Shown here piece by piece: positions 13,101 through 25,098 of a DNA stretch of 64,000 nt. Source of the DNA: Polytrichum commune (Eukaryota; Streptophyta; Polytrichopsida; Polytrichales; Polytrichaceae); NCBI GenBank assembly GCA_950295325.1, contig OX485805.1, positions 47,640,758 through 47,704,757 of the forward strand. Reading direction: 5' to 3'. The notes under the pieces are model-generated. The model saw nothing but the letters and a program-made list of their open reading frames with translations. It was not told the origin of the DNA and made no database searches. A program made the position numbers and the translations under genes. The number at the start of each line of letters is the position of its first letter. The stretch's first letter is position 1.

Positions 13101-14545
13101 ACGGAAATGCCATCCTGTAACCTTGTTGAATCTATCCACAACAAGTGGAAGCAGCAATCTGGCGATCGGGGCAGCGACCTTTATGTGGCAACAATCGATG
13201 ACTTCGTACGTGCTTTCATGCAGTGCTCAGCATATTCCCAATTCTTGAAGGGAGAGAACCCTGGAACTGGACCGTCGAAGGAGGAATTGAAGCTGAGGCG
13301 TGCTCAGAGGTCTGCCGTAAAAACAGGAATCTCGAAACCGCTGCATGAGGCCATCTTGAAGATGCCTGGCGGTGACGAGTGGTGCACCAGGACTCCCCAC
13401 CTCGAAGGGGAAGAGGTATTTGTTTCTCTGAAGCATAAACCGGATACTGCTTTCGGTGACGAACGTGAATCTTACAGGCCAGACAAGATCAGTATATCCC
13501 GACCACGCGTCCAAACCAGATCTGCCCGACTGAACGATTCTCCACCTCCTGTGACAATTCCAGATTCTCCCACAACTCCACATTCTCCCACAACTGCAGA
13601 TGAAGACCAACCGCAATTTCCAACACACGACGCTCCGCAGCGGGTGGATCGGCACCACGTCACCGCGATTGAGGAGACATTATGCAACCCTGCCCAGTGG
13701 CACATCGCACGGCTGCCTAAGACATCTGCGAAGGCTTGCTTTGCTCTACAAGCAATCACCAAGAAGAAGTGCGTCGCTCGGATTGTATAAGACAGGAAGA
13801 GCACCGCTGCACCTACCTACTCAGGCCTCATGGATAACTATCGGAAGAAGAGATTGGACCCTCAAGACTTCTTTTTCTGCAATGACGACATTGAGAGATG
13901 CGTTAAGGGTACAAAAAAGAGGTGGGTGGTCTCAATCCCGAACGTTCCGGAGGTATGGCCGGTTAAGTTGGGGACCAACTTAACCTGCAAAGAGATCCTC
14001 TCTTTAGAAAACGCAGGCTTTAGACTGCCCCAGCGGAAGGAGATAACACCTTCCAGAATTTTTCAGGCTCACCCGTTACCTTTGGACTTAGCAAGCTACA
14101 CGACTCCTGCATATCCGGATGAGTTTCCCACCCGGCGTTCATGGAAATTGATTAGGCGCAACAAGAAGGCCCCGTCAACAAAACACGCCAATAATTGTGC
14201 CTCAGCCCTATCACTGAAAGCCAAAGTGCACAAACTGTGCATGCTTCCAGCCCCTGCCTTAGGATGCATTGTCTCCTTGGATTCCGGCACGCCCCCAAAG
14301 GTTCAGCAATACTACTTGACGATTTCGCAGCTGCCAGCATGCACTTGTCCTAACTTCAAGGACATGGCGACTAAAGCAATTGGAAAAGGGGTCAGTGGGC
14401 CAACTGTAAGCATTTGTACTATTTGTTTACTGTAGTCTGTGATTTGGACTCAGAATCAGACACGTTCATTCATGCAGCTAGTTTTAGCTTCAACGAAGTG
14501 AAGCGAGTTTTGGAGGGTGGTTTGCTGAAGTACCTTGACTCTTAG
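10106..14545 (+). pseudogene. MULE-like transposase gene, copy 1 (broken)
   Basis: A possible first exon (10106-10426) has a Cys/His-rich end. The main exon runs from about 10867 to 12976, then a 103-bp GT-AG intron, then 13080-14545. In order the product has a leader, an acidic ELSDDSD motif, a GCM/WRKY-like zinc-finger region (LRCDNPACEYL), a DDE-type core (VYDSTYCRV; FMADSAQANWNAV; RTCLFHWTQSL; ESIHNKW), a variable linker and a C-terminal SWIM-type zinc finger (CTCP...CKH). Breaks: stop TAG at 11780-11782 where copy 3 has GAG, stop TAA at 13788-13790 where copy 3 has CAG, and a 1-base deletion near 14386 that throws the SWIM CKH part out of frame. The family is called MULE-like from the core and the SWIM finger; the exact superfamily is not proven. 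The 3' flank ends in GGGCCACTACAAGA (14616-14629), shared with copy 3. Confidence 0.75.
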
Positions 14546-15730
14546 AGTTTTTTGTTTCTTTAAAGTAACATATGTATGCAAGATTTGTTATAATCATGAT
14601 GTAGTGAGACTAAAAGGGCCACTACAAGACATTTGACGCACCACATGTATTTCGTTGTTCCAAAGTTGCGTGACCTTTTTAGAGTACCACTAATTCTCAT
14701 TATACTGAAACAGTACGTGTTTGACTTGAGACAAACCCATATTTATTACTGATATTAATTCTAAATGCTCAATTTAACACCCTAAACCATATTTTTCATT
14801 GATACAATAACATTTTTTCCTGTATCAGAGCCCTTAATTGTCCACAGTCATAGGTCACATTGTTCACTAAGTTTAGAAGAAAAAAATTACTAAAAAAAAA
14901 TTTAGTCCAAAAATACCATAAATTTACTGCTTAAAATAATATTTTAATCAAAATATCTCGGAAGTTACCGCTCACCGCTCATTGTTCACCGCTCACAAAA
15001 TAGCTTCGTCCTAATGTCAAGCATGGTTTTTGGGATCGAGTCCTACCTTGCATTCCCCAAAAAATCGATCAACCCTCATTTGACCAATCATACCCCTCAC
15101 TACCTTCACTCATTAACATTATCACTTTTTTTATGTGAATTAAAAATTGAAGAGGTGAGGAAAAAGAACCTGCAAGCCCACTTAAGTGAAAAATCCCAAA
15201 CATGGGATAGGCATGTTCATGTCAATTCTTAATCAAGCCGGAGAATCATCTCCGTGTTATTCCTCGAATTGACACTCACCACGATACCGAGAGTGAGGGG
15301 CTGATCTTTGTCATGCACGATATTAAGGACCGAGGCATCACCCTCTTGTCCTCAACACGATGCTATGACTAGGGAATTACCCTCTACAACGGATAACGAC
15401 AAAGACGAGTACTAAAATCCTTATTTAATTAATTAGCATTTTTTCTTTGAAGAATGTGCTTACCTCAAGCAATTCGCTTCCTCCTGTAAATTAGCACTCG
15501 CACTCGACCGTGATTGATACAACACAATAACCACCCTAGCAATTGTAATTCAAGAGTAATAGCCCCTAGTTCAAGAACTTAGACACTCACCCCGAGGTGA
15601 ATGTCGAAGTCGGATTTCCTAAATTTTAATTATCCCTCTAACTCTTAGTAAGCTAATTCGAATCCTATTAGTGTGATCTTGTTATGCCATCCCAAGAGAG
15701 TTTAGCATATACCTTAGCCGCGCTCCCTCC
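14546..15730. other. Non-coding interval with a dispersed repeat
   Basis: No gene is seen. 14616-14629 is the shared end of the transposase family. 14800-15010 matches 44870-45065 and ends in several CCGCTCA heptamers followed by AAAATAGCTTCGTCC. 15230-15730 is unrecognised. A 29-bp beta-glucosidase exon piece begins at about 15731. Confidence 0.6.
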
Positions 15731-15891
15731 ATAACAGTGGATTTTGCCTGGTATGAGCCTGTGAGGCCAAACCCATCACCCTTAAGCGTCCTAGTCCAGG
15801 CAATAGGTTTGGAGATCACATGTGTAACATAACAACTTGTGGTAACATGGGATGTACGTTCTACCTTGTTGAGCTTTTAACTTAATTTGAA

Positions 15892-17858
15892 TCATGACAT
15901 TTTATTAGAGTGAACCTCGTGCGTAGGTACATCCTTGGCTTTTTCCAGAGTCCATCCCTCCGCCTTTGCCAAGCATGCCTTCAATGATTTCTCCCTTGCA
16001 ACTTTGGTTCTGGCTGTCGATTCTACACTAGCAGGGTTGTCTATTGTGTCGTGACGGAGGGTAATCCCGGCATAATGTCGTGCCGTCACGACACGTATCC
16101 GTCACGACACGTATCCGTCACGACATTATGCCGGATGCTGTCTTTATCCTGACGGACTTGAATTTTACCGATTTTTTTGTGTAATTACATTAACCCAATT
16201 CGGACATGTAGGATTTACAATGTCCACGTGTGATGACATGTCAGCAAAGTAAAGGTAAAGTGGGGAAAAATTTACTAGAGCCCGTCCGCCCCCCCGTCCG
16301 CCCCTGTTCCCGACCCCGTCCGCTCCGTTCCCAACCCCGTACGCCCCGTTCCCCCCCGTACGCCCCTCCGTCCGCTCCCCCGTCCGCCTTTTTTTTTTTT
16401 TTTTTTTTTCCCCCCCCCTTCCCCGTCCGCCCCATTTAAAAAAAAATTCCCCCCCTCCGTCCGCCCCCGTTCCCGACCCCATCCGCTCTGTTCCCAACCC
16501 CGTACGCCCCGTTCCCCCCCGTCCGCTCCCCCGCCCGCCCCAGTTTTTTTTTTTTTTTTTTTTTTTTCCTTCCCCCCCCCCTTCCCCGTCCGCCCCATTT
16601 TTTTTTTAAAAAACATTTCCCCCCCCTCCGTCCGCTCCCGTTCCCCCCCGTCCGCCCCCGTTCCCGACCCCGTCCGCCCCCGTTCCCAACCCCGTCCGCT
16701 CCGTTCCCAACCCCGTACGCCCCGTTCCCCCCCGTCCGCCCCAGTTTTTTTTTTTTTTTCCCCCCCCCCCCCCTTCCCCGTCCGCCCCATTTTTTTAAAA
16801 AAAATTTCCCCCCCTTCCGTCCGCTCCCGTCCGCCCCCGTTCCCGACCCCGTCCGCTCCGTTCCCAACCCCGTACGCCCCGTTCCCCCCCGTCCGCTCCC
16901 CCGTCCGCCCCAGTTTTTTTTTTTTTTTTTTTTTTTTCTTTCCCCCCCCCTTCCCCGTCCGCCCCATTTTTTTTTTTAAAAAATTTCCCCCCCCTCCGTC
17001 CGCTCCCGTTCCCCCCCGTCCGCCCCCGTTCCCGACCCCGTCCGCCCCCGTTCCCAACCCCGTCCGCCCCCGTTCCCAACCCCGTCCGCCCCCGTTCCCA
17101 ACCCCGTCCGCCCCCGTTCCCAACCCCGTCCGCTCCGTTCCCAACCCCGTACGCCCCGTTCCCCTCCGTCCGCCCCAGTTTTTTTTTTTTTTTTTTTCCC
17201 CCCCCCCCCTTCCCCGTCCGCCCCATTTTTAAAAAAAAAATTCCCCCCCCCCTCCGTCCGCTCCCGTTCCCCCCCGTCCGCCCCCGTTCCCGACCCCGTC
17301 CGCTCCGTTCCCCCCCCGTCCGCTCCGTTCCCCCACCCGTCCGCTCCCGTTCCCCCCGTCCGCCCCCGTTCCCCCCGTCCGCCCCCGTTCCCGACCCCGT
17401 CCGCTCCCGTTCCCCCCCGTCCGCTCCCGTTCCCAACCCCGTCCGCTCCGTTCCTGCCCCCGTTCCCGACCCCGTCCGCTCCGTTCCCCCCCCCACCCCC
17501 GTCCGCCCCACCCTCGTCCCCCGTCCGCCCCACACCCTCCTTAGTCGTTTTTTACTACTTTGATTTTAACAAAATGGTAAACAAAATGACAAAATGATTT
17601 ACCTGGCGCTAGGCATATCCACGACCACGTCGGCGTTTTCTGCCACATAGGACGCCACCTTGGCAAGAAGGTAAGTATTTTACCCACCCTAGTCCGTTCC
17701 CCCTATGTTGACCCTACGTGGACCCTATTGTGTCGTGACGGAGGGGTCCGTCACGACACGACACGACATGATGGCACGACACCGTCATGACGTCGCGATA
17801 GACAACCCTGTACACTAGTGCATGACCCCTCGCTGAGGCTATGATGTATTGATTCCAT
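15892..17858 (-). CDS. LTR small open reading frame, split by the hAT-type element
   Basis: Two pieces, 17858-17811 (MESIHHSL...) and 16031-15892 (SVESTARTK...KACLAKAEGWTLEKAKD), are in one frame when the 1,779-bp element and one copy of its 8-bp duplication are taken out. The split frame was therefore open when the element inserted. The sequence matches the small frame in LTR 1 and LTR 5. Confidence 0.45.
16032..17810. mobile_element. Non-autonomous hAT-type element
   Basis: Terminal inverted repeats begin CAGGGTTGTCTAT at 16032 and end ATAGACAACCCTG at 17810, flanked by a perfect 8-bp duplication TACACTAG (16024-16031 and 17811-17818). The CAGGG terminus and 8-bp duplication are typical of hAT elements. 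Subterminal regions have many CGTGACGG motifs in both orientations that can fold into hairpins. No transposase is encoded; the middle is a C-rich minisatellite. A partial relative begins at 49700. Confidence 0.9.
16265..17535. repeat. C-rich minisatellite (G-rich on the minus strand) inside the hAT-type element
   Basis: Short units of the type CCGTCCGCCCCCGTTCCC alternate with blocks of poly-T, poly-C and CGTCCGCCCC. Long open frames across it (Gly/Arg/Thr-rich on the minus strand) follow from the repeat and are not genes. The same unit recurs on the opposite strand at 49975-50360, 53393-53950, 57070-57951 and 59993-60115. The G strand has many G-runs and could form quadruplexes. Confidence 0.9.
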
Positions 17859-18059
17859 GAGGCACATAAGTTTTAATACAAGTGTTGAAAAATACTTGTG
17901 TAACTTACCATTACCTCCTCTTCCACAAGTCCCTCATAAATCCTTCCCCAACTCATCTCATAATGCAATTACTAAACCAACTAGCTTGACCCAACTAGCC
18001 TAATCATCTAGCCTAACTAATTAGTCTAATTAATTATCCTCCACTCTACCCAGCAATTA

Positions 18060-18861
18060 GGCCTATCTGGCCTTCGCCTAAAACCAACAGCTAAATCTAA
18101 TGGCCTTAGCCTCAAACCAGCGGTTGAATGTAACTGGCCTTAGCCTCGAACCAGCAGCTAAATGTAACTGGCCTTAGCCTTAAACCAGCAGTTGAATGTA
18201 ACTGGCCTTAGCCTCAAGCCAACAACTAAATCTAATGGCCTTAGCCTTGAACCAGCAGTTGAATGTAACTGGCCTTAGCCTCGAACCAGCAGCTAAATCT
18301 AATGGCCTTAGCCTTGAACCAACAGCTAAATGTAACTAGCCTTAGCCTTAAACCAACAGTTGAATGTAACTGGCCTTAGCCTCAAGCCAGCAGCTAAATC
18401 TAATGGCCTTAGCCTTGAACCAGCAGTTGAATGTAACTAGCCTTCGCCCTTAAACCAACAGCTAAATGTAACTAGCCTTAGCCTTAAACCAGCAGTTGAA
18501 TGTAACTGGCCTTAGCCTCTAAAACCAGCAGCTAAATCTAATGGCCTTAGCCTTAAACCAGCAGCTAAATGTAACTGGCCTTCGCCCTTAAACCAGCAGC
18601 TGAATGAAATTGGCCTTAGCCACAAGCCAGCAGCTAAATCTAATGGCCTTTGCCTTGAACCAGCAGGTGAATGTAACTGGCCTCAGCCTTTAAACCAACA
18701 ACTAAATCTAATGGCCTTTGCCTTGAACCAGCAGTTGAATGTAACTGGCCTCAGCCTTTAAACCAGCAACTAAATGTAACTGGCCTTCACCCTTAAACCA
18801 GCAGCTGAATGTAACTGGCCTCAGCCTTTAAACCAACAACCAAATGTAACTGGCCTTAGCC
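18060..18861. repeat. 34-bp minisatellite within LTR 4
   Basis: About 24 copies of a 34-bp unit (AACCAGCAGTTGAATGTAAC plus TGGCCTTAGCCTCA). It is cut by the piggyBac element and resumes at 25037-25098, then again at 26696-26770 on the other side of LTR 2. It has many TTAA and TCAA sites, consistent with the piggyBac target. Confidence 0.9.
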
Positions 18862-19862
18862 TCAACCCCTAAGTGCCCAAGCCTTTCGGAGTGCACTTTT
18901 CCTAAGAAATATGTACATGGCTTTAATACAATCCCCAATAGAGGAATTTGTCTTTTATCCAAAATCTAACCATATAGATGTTTAAAGAACTTGTTTATTA
19001 GTATGCATACCAATTTTGAGACCGAGATTGCATAAGAGTTGTGAGATTTAAACAAGAGAAATGTATACATTTTTTTTTGTATGCCGCCCCTCCCCACAAT
19101 GTTGGTATGATTTGCTCATAAGTTTTTTTAGGAGTTTGAGGTGACACGAACAACTCCAACATGTGAAAGAATGTGAAAATGTGATTCCAAAGACCCTATG
19201 TATGCATATAGAGCTATCCCAATCATTTTGCAATCCTCCTTGCAATTCTTGAAATGCATTTTCTTCATTGTAACACTTGACGATTTCATATTGCAAATTA
19301 CTTCACATTGGTATTTGTGAATACTAATATTCAACGGTCAAAAATATGGAATTTTTTTACTCTTTTCACTACGACATTTTTCAAAAGAAATGAATAATGG
19401 GAACTCTTTGGATGTCAAAAACAAGTACAATAGTCCAATTAGCTAAAACATTGGGGAAATAGTAAAGCACTTTTTCCACCCATTCCCTACATCACGGGTG
19501 CGACCCCACTTCACTTACAAGGTACCTTCTCCAACCTACCACCTAATTGCCACCTAATTGTCCCTATCCACTAATGGAAGTGCATAGGTATTCTAAAAGT
19601 GACCCCGCCGCTCCCGGCCCCGCCATGGAGGATGCTGCCAAAAAAATCCACATAAGTCAAAAGGCCATAACTTCTTCAAAAAAAAGAAATTTAGTATGAA
19701 ACTTTTTTTGGCCGGTAGGTATAATGTTTGTGCACGTTTTCCAATTGGAGAATCCCCAAAAAGGATCGCTATTCCTCTAAACCCCCAAAAAACCCTATAA
19801 TCCCTACAATATTATATATAACTACAAATCCTTCTAACTTTTGCATGTGAAAAATATTACCT

Positions 19863-21485
19863 TCAATTAAAAATTGGACGGTGATCTGCCTTCCAACACT
19901 CTCCAATGTGCATGTGGTGCCCAAGGCAACATGGGCAATATGTTTGGCACCGTATATGACACTCACAACATACTTTGCGAAGGTGGCTCCACATGGGCAT
20001 GTGTAAAAGTACTTCGTGGCGATTGAAACGAGAAGTGCACTTGCGAGATCGAAAGTGGTGTGATGCTAAAATCTTTGTCAAATGGAGTTGAAAAAATTTG
20101 GGACTCAAGGTTTTGGTGCCTAGAATCAAAGACTGTTTAGAGTGAAGTTTCCACATGTTCACCACCGTGGTGTCCAAGAGGGAAAAAAAAGCCTATGCCA
20201 CCACTTGTGAGTGCGAACTTGGTAAGAATATTCCCCCCTAAGTTGGTCGGCGACATCACCCCTCGCATGTACGTGGTGTATTGGAAGTACATGGGAGATA
20301 TCTCAACCGCCTTTCGGAGATGTCCCACTCGCCGTTGAACAACTGGACATTCTTCACCGACCCCATGGATTGGTGGTGCCACCGTAGACATAACAAGAAC
20401 CGGTTTTTTGTCAACCCACACTATGACGCTAAGTTGTTTGGATTTATGCATTCTCCATTCCAAATGCCCTCGAGTGCATTTTGTATAGAATGATTTTTTG
20501 GCCAATGCCGTTGGGAGGCCAATGCGATCGGCCCTAACCGTACCCGTTGCATAAATGCCTTTACCCAAAAGATCCATAAATTAAGGCACAGAGGAGAAAA
20601 AATTGTCCATGACCACTATATGGCCCTTATTTTCCAACCCACGTAATAATCCATGTACCACATTCGCACCTTGCTTAGCCTCACCCCTTTTGGAACCTTT
20701 GATCCCAGGAACCCCCTTGTTGGCTCCACAATAAACCTCAAACGTCCACACATACCTCGCTTCTGAATCCGTAAGGCACCAAACTTTGATGCCCCATTTA
20801 GTTGGTTTTTTGGGCATGTATTGACGAATGCCACAGTACTTACCCTTGTATTGTATCATCATTTCGTCTATGGTCACCTTGTCCCCCAAATTCCACATAT
20901 CCTTGCACCGATCCCTAATCTCATCTAATAGCCACCTCAATTTCACCAACTTGTCAAATTCAACACTTGTTCGGTCCATGGTTGCTCCATGGTCATTATG
21001 CACATGTAAACATCGTATCATGTGCTCATAACGGTTCCGTGTCATAATAGAAGATATATCCGGACACCATAAGAAGTCACACGATTTCTTCCAATAACAT
21101 CGCACATTTGGTTCAATTTTGATCCCCATATATAAAGAAATAGCAAAAAATGCCCTCAACTCCGGTGGATGTAATGCAAACCACGTTTCTCCACCCTGTA
21201 ACTTTTTGGGGTTGCATTTGGACCGTGGGTTTATCTCTGAAGCATATCTATTAGTCTCCACACATATCTTACATAAAGTCTAAGGAGTCCAAAATTTATG
21301 GAATAATGCATATAAAGTGGGCATTCTGGTCAAAGGGTATGGCAAGCCCGGCATCGGACCGCTAAATACAACAGGTGCAGGATCAAAAGTGGAGAATGTC
21401 TTTTGCCACGAATCATCATTGTAAATTTCTTTAATCCCTGGTAATTTTAGCTGCCCCTTCTCCATTCTACCCACAACTTCACATG
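19863..21485 (-). pseudogene. piggyBac transposase, catalytic part (broken)
   Basis: An acceptor at 21488-21486 opens an exon. It has the DDE_Tnp_1_7 signature in order: FSGPMPGLPYPL and LHPPELRAFFAISLYMGI, first Asp in TIDEMMIQYKGK, then RQYMPKKPTKWGIKVWCL, second Asp in HIVVMDNFF, KGIYATGTVR, third Asp in LDTTVVNMW (shifted frame), and a C-terminal Cys/His-rich finger (CCECHIRCQ...CPCCLGHH). Breaks: in-frame TAG at 21280-21282, in-frame TAA at 20581-20583 just after the second Asp, and a frameshift near 20175. piggyBac transposases cut and paste at TTAA; this copy cannot make an active one. Confidence 0.9.
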
Positions 21486-21539
21486 CTGCAAGCACCACAA
21501 AAACATACCCTATGATAAGCATATGATTTTAGGATAACC

Positions 21540-23048
21540 AAACAGCTCTTTATTTGAAAAAAAAAGAAAAACAAAGAAATGCACAATTTGGTCCTCCTAC
21601 TCACTGCCCTCTCACATGCAATGATCGGGGAGAACCGGCAGGTATTTACATATGAACTGGTTGAGTTCTAGAAATAACCGGTTGAAGTTCTATTTAGCAA
21701 AAAAATTACTATCATTTTGGAGGAAATTTATAGAATGTACCCCAATTTAATAAAGGAAAACCGGAGGATGTGATCATGTAACAGGTTGGACTTGAAAACA
21801 CAAGGATCTGAACCGGTTATCCCCAAAAATCATCCGGATGACTTCTCAGTGGCTAAATAAACAGAAAAAAATAGAAAAAAAACAAAGCTTACCAGCAGCC
21901 GTTGCCTGCGCTCCTCGCTGCTTCGCGCCAGGGCGCCTGCTCTGCTGGCCACGCGCTGTGCTGCCGAGCGGCACTGAGCTCCGACACTTCGAAATCTCCT
22001 CCCAAGCGCCTAAATGTGGGAACACCTGCTCTTCTTCGCCCATCCGCCTCGCAACCCCAGCATTGTCGACAGGAGCAGGTAAGTTTCTGTCTCGCTCCTC
22101 TCTACCTGCTTTTGTTTTCTGCAATTCAATACATCTGCCACTGTAACTGATAGCTTCTTCGAGTTGGTGCAATAAAAGAAATTTGAGAATGGGTCGGTGT
22201 TTGATTCATGTGAGACTGGGACGGTGTTTAATTTCATGTGAGACTGGGTCAGTGTTTGATTCATGTGAGACTTCGCGATTTCAATTCTTCCTGCAGGTTG
22301 CTGTCAATCACTATGTCTGTTCTCAGAGTGGCATCTATGTATGTTCGATTCATGCGGTCTTTTCTCTAAAATTGCTACCTGTTTCGGAACAGAGACAGAT
22401 CGCGATTAGAGATCAGGTCTCCGAAGTGCTCCGCGACATGAGCTTCCAAAACGCTCCCTCCCCCCTTTTCGAAGAAGGTGCACAACTTCCGAATCAAGGC
22501 TTCCGGCTGGACAGGTTGAATGTGTCTGTTGTTACTGTTACTTCCTGGACCATCAGGTGGTCTCCTAACCTCTACTTGGCTTTCGGCGATCACGCTGCTT
22601 GAGCTAACCCCGCTTTTATGAGATGAAGGTTCTCTGAAAACACAGTCCAATTGTATCCTCTCACTCGTTTAACTCATCTTCAGAGTTCTGGACATTGCCT
22701 AGTAGTCAGAGAAATTGAACGACCAAACACTGGCCGGTCTTTGCATGTATGAATTGCTTGTAACATCACATCAGGGATCCACTTCTTATAGATTTCATTG
22801 TGGCTGAGTTTTCAGGTGTGCAGGTGTGCTGAGTTTGCAGGTGTGCTGATATTCAGGTGTGCACTTGAACTCGTATCTTATGTCTGTTCTCAGAGTGGCA
22901 TCTATGCATCATATAGTGTATTACTGTATTGTTGGATACAAGTGCCTCAATCTTCTCTGTTTTCACAGACGGATCAGAGGTCTAGGCAATTTTTTGCGAC
23001 TGATAAAGAAAGATTCAAATCGACCACTATGATAGACTTATAAATAAT
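21540..23048. other. Interior of the piggyBac element, probable intron
   Basis: It lies between the N-terminal frames and the catalytic exon. 22185-22272 has three copies of a roughly 31-bp unit (GGGTCGGTGTTTGATTCATG plus TGAGACT). A stretch of about 28 bp (TATGTCTGTTCTCAGAGTGG plus CATCTATG) occurs at 22311-22340 and again near 22880-22908. No convincing gene. Confidence 0.4.
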
Positions 23049-24306
23049 TTAATGAAAGATGTCACTGCTGACCTGCTGCGCTGTTTTCGCAGGTGCCACT
23101 GCCTGCACCCTCCCTGGTGATCGGACATCCTCGACACCAGCTGTAGATGCAATTCCTCCCTGACAATCTGCCTTCGTGTTGGCCGCTCCAAGGGATTGTG
23201 CCCAAGCTTCCCATTCGGCTGCTTCGTCATGAAGGTCATTTTCATATGTTACCGGCCAACTATCATCTCCATCTCTACTGCCATCGTCATCTTCCGACTC
23301 GTCATCACTGGAAATGTTACATGTTGGCTCAACATTGTTTGTGGGTTGTATTGCATTTTTTTCATGCCTTAGTATTTGCTCCGTGAATCCACTTGGAATA
23401 CATTTTCTATTTCCATCAGTAAATAAAACATCATACATTCTAGTATTTGATTGCTCTTCAATGTAGCTCCTTTGCACCACGCCTAATATCCACTCTAAAT
23501 CTTGTTCTTCCTCTCCCAATTGTGCTAACTCACTCACAACATACCTTGGAACTCTCACTGCTACTTCATGGTCTTGTACTACAAGCTTTGTAAATCTAAA
23601 GTCTTTCAAACCACTTTGGGAGTACACGTCCCGTTGTCCCTTTGGACTTGGTTGCAAATCCACTACTTCCGTTGCCTTCCTCTTCAGGTCTTGATCGTTT
23701 CTTGGTGCAGGTGCCTTGTCCGCCGTCATGATGCTCCCCTTCTTCGCAACAATCCTCAATCTTTCCCCCGCTCGCTTCCTTCCCTCTGACCATCCTTTTG
23801 TGTATGTGACTTGTGTGGTCGTTGTTATCTTTGATGTGCACCTCCTTACTGCTAACTTGGGCGCCTTCCGACTTAGATTCACCTCCCTTGGCAATTGCAG
23901 ATCGCTCCATTGAAGCCCCAATGTGTGGGCTCCTCTTCTCTCCAATGCCTTGAGAATTTTCTGTTGCCATGTCTCTTTGTTCCTCTCTATGGTCTGGCCA
24001 CACCTCTTTCCTCAAGGTGTCTCTCACGGCCTCCGAAAATCCATGCACATGTCTCTCCTTCCACCCTAAAATGTGAGCTACTTGTTGATAGTACCTAGAT
24101 CTAAACGCTCTATTCCTTGGTATAGTGCCGATCTCTTGCCACTTCTTTGGCTTGGGCAACTTTGCAAGATAGTTTGAATCCAATGTTGCTAGAATAACTC
24201 TCTCTTGTTGTACACTTGCACCTTGCAACCTTACCCAATTTCGAACTATGTCAACTGGTCCTCCGATGTAGCAAAGAGAGATAGGAGGGTTTGGAATGTC
24301 GTCCAT
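23049..24306 (-). pseudogene. N-terminal reading frames of the piggyBac element
   Basis: The first frame begins with ATG at 24306 (MDDIPNPPISLCYIGG...) and has a globular part to about 24000 followed by a low-complexity charged part. The second frame (23945-23049) carries on with KLVVQDHEVAVRVPRYVVSE and an acidic DDESEDDDGSRDGDDS stretch of the sort found at piggyBac N-termini. One frameshift around 23820 would join them. A donor near 23070 may splice to the exon at 21485. The first part is not recognised. Confidence 0.45.
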
Positions 24307-25098
24307 TGTGACAAATTTGTATGACAATGAAGACCTGTGAATTGGAATTTGAATGGTTCAAACATATATACACGCTTTTTGCATTCAACCCATCACTAAC
24401 CGTTATCTTGCATAATGTTGGTGTTTTTTATGAAATTCCTTACTGATTTGTTAGTTGAACCACTTTGCAACGTTGTGTTGGTATAATTTTTTCCATTTTT
24501 TCTCATTTCAATCCGTTGTGAGCACCGCCATTTTCATGTTTTCATGTTGTGAAAGCAATAGAGGCGGTTGGAAGTGATGAGGTTCCCGCCACCCCTTGCC
24601 ACAGTGGCTACAGTGCACTTTTTTTTCATTTAGGAGGTTGCAAGCATGGAGTGATCTCATTGGTTACAAATTCATGATTTACCGCGCCAAACAAAGCGCC
24701 ATTTTCTCCAATCAAGGGCCCATTACTTTCCACTTTACCAAGAGCCAAACCCATTGTCCCCACAATTTTTTTTTTACTTGACCGCTCAATGGATGGGAAA
24801 TTCTCATTGGTTCTCCAATGCTGCCATTTTCTACTAGTAGGACATATATGCCTTTGCGACCCTCTTTAAAATCAAATATTTAATATTTTTGGTCAAAAAT
24901 GCCTCAATCCAAAAATTGCCCTTTCATACTGCCCGCCAAAAAAAAATTCGCGGTCAAAGGAATTTAACTGCCCACACACAAACGAGCCAAAATTTTTGGT
25001 CGACCATATATGGTCGCTCAGGCAGTTAGGGGTTAAACCAGTAGTTGAATGCAACTGGCCTTAGCCTCAAACTAGCAACTAAATGTAACTGGCCCTCG

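Larger units (their letters stand above)
18866..25032 (-). mobile_element. piggyBac-type DNA transposon
   Basis: The ends are CCCCTAAGTGCC at 18866 and GGCAGTTAGGGG at 25032, imperfect 12-bp inverted repeats. Flanks are TCAA (18862-18865, a one-base change from TTAA) and TTAA (25033-25036), the piggyBac target. Length is 6,167 bp. It carries a decayed piggyBac transposase on the minus strand. It sits in the 34-bp minisatellite of LTR 4, whose repeat continues on both sides. Confidence 0.9.

Noticed and set aside
16165-17535. Long Gly/Arg/Thr-rich open frames on the minus strand (up to 289 codons)
   Set aside because: They are translations of the C-rich minisatellite in several overlapping frames and have no start context or domain.
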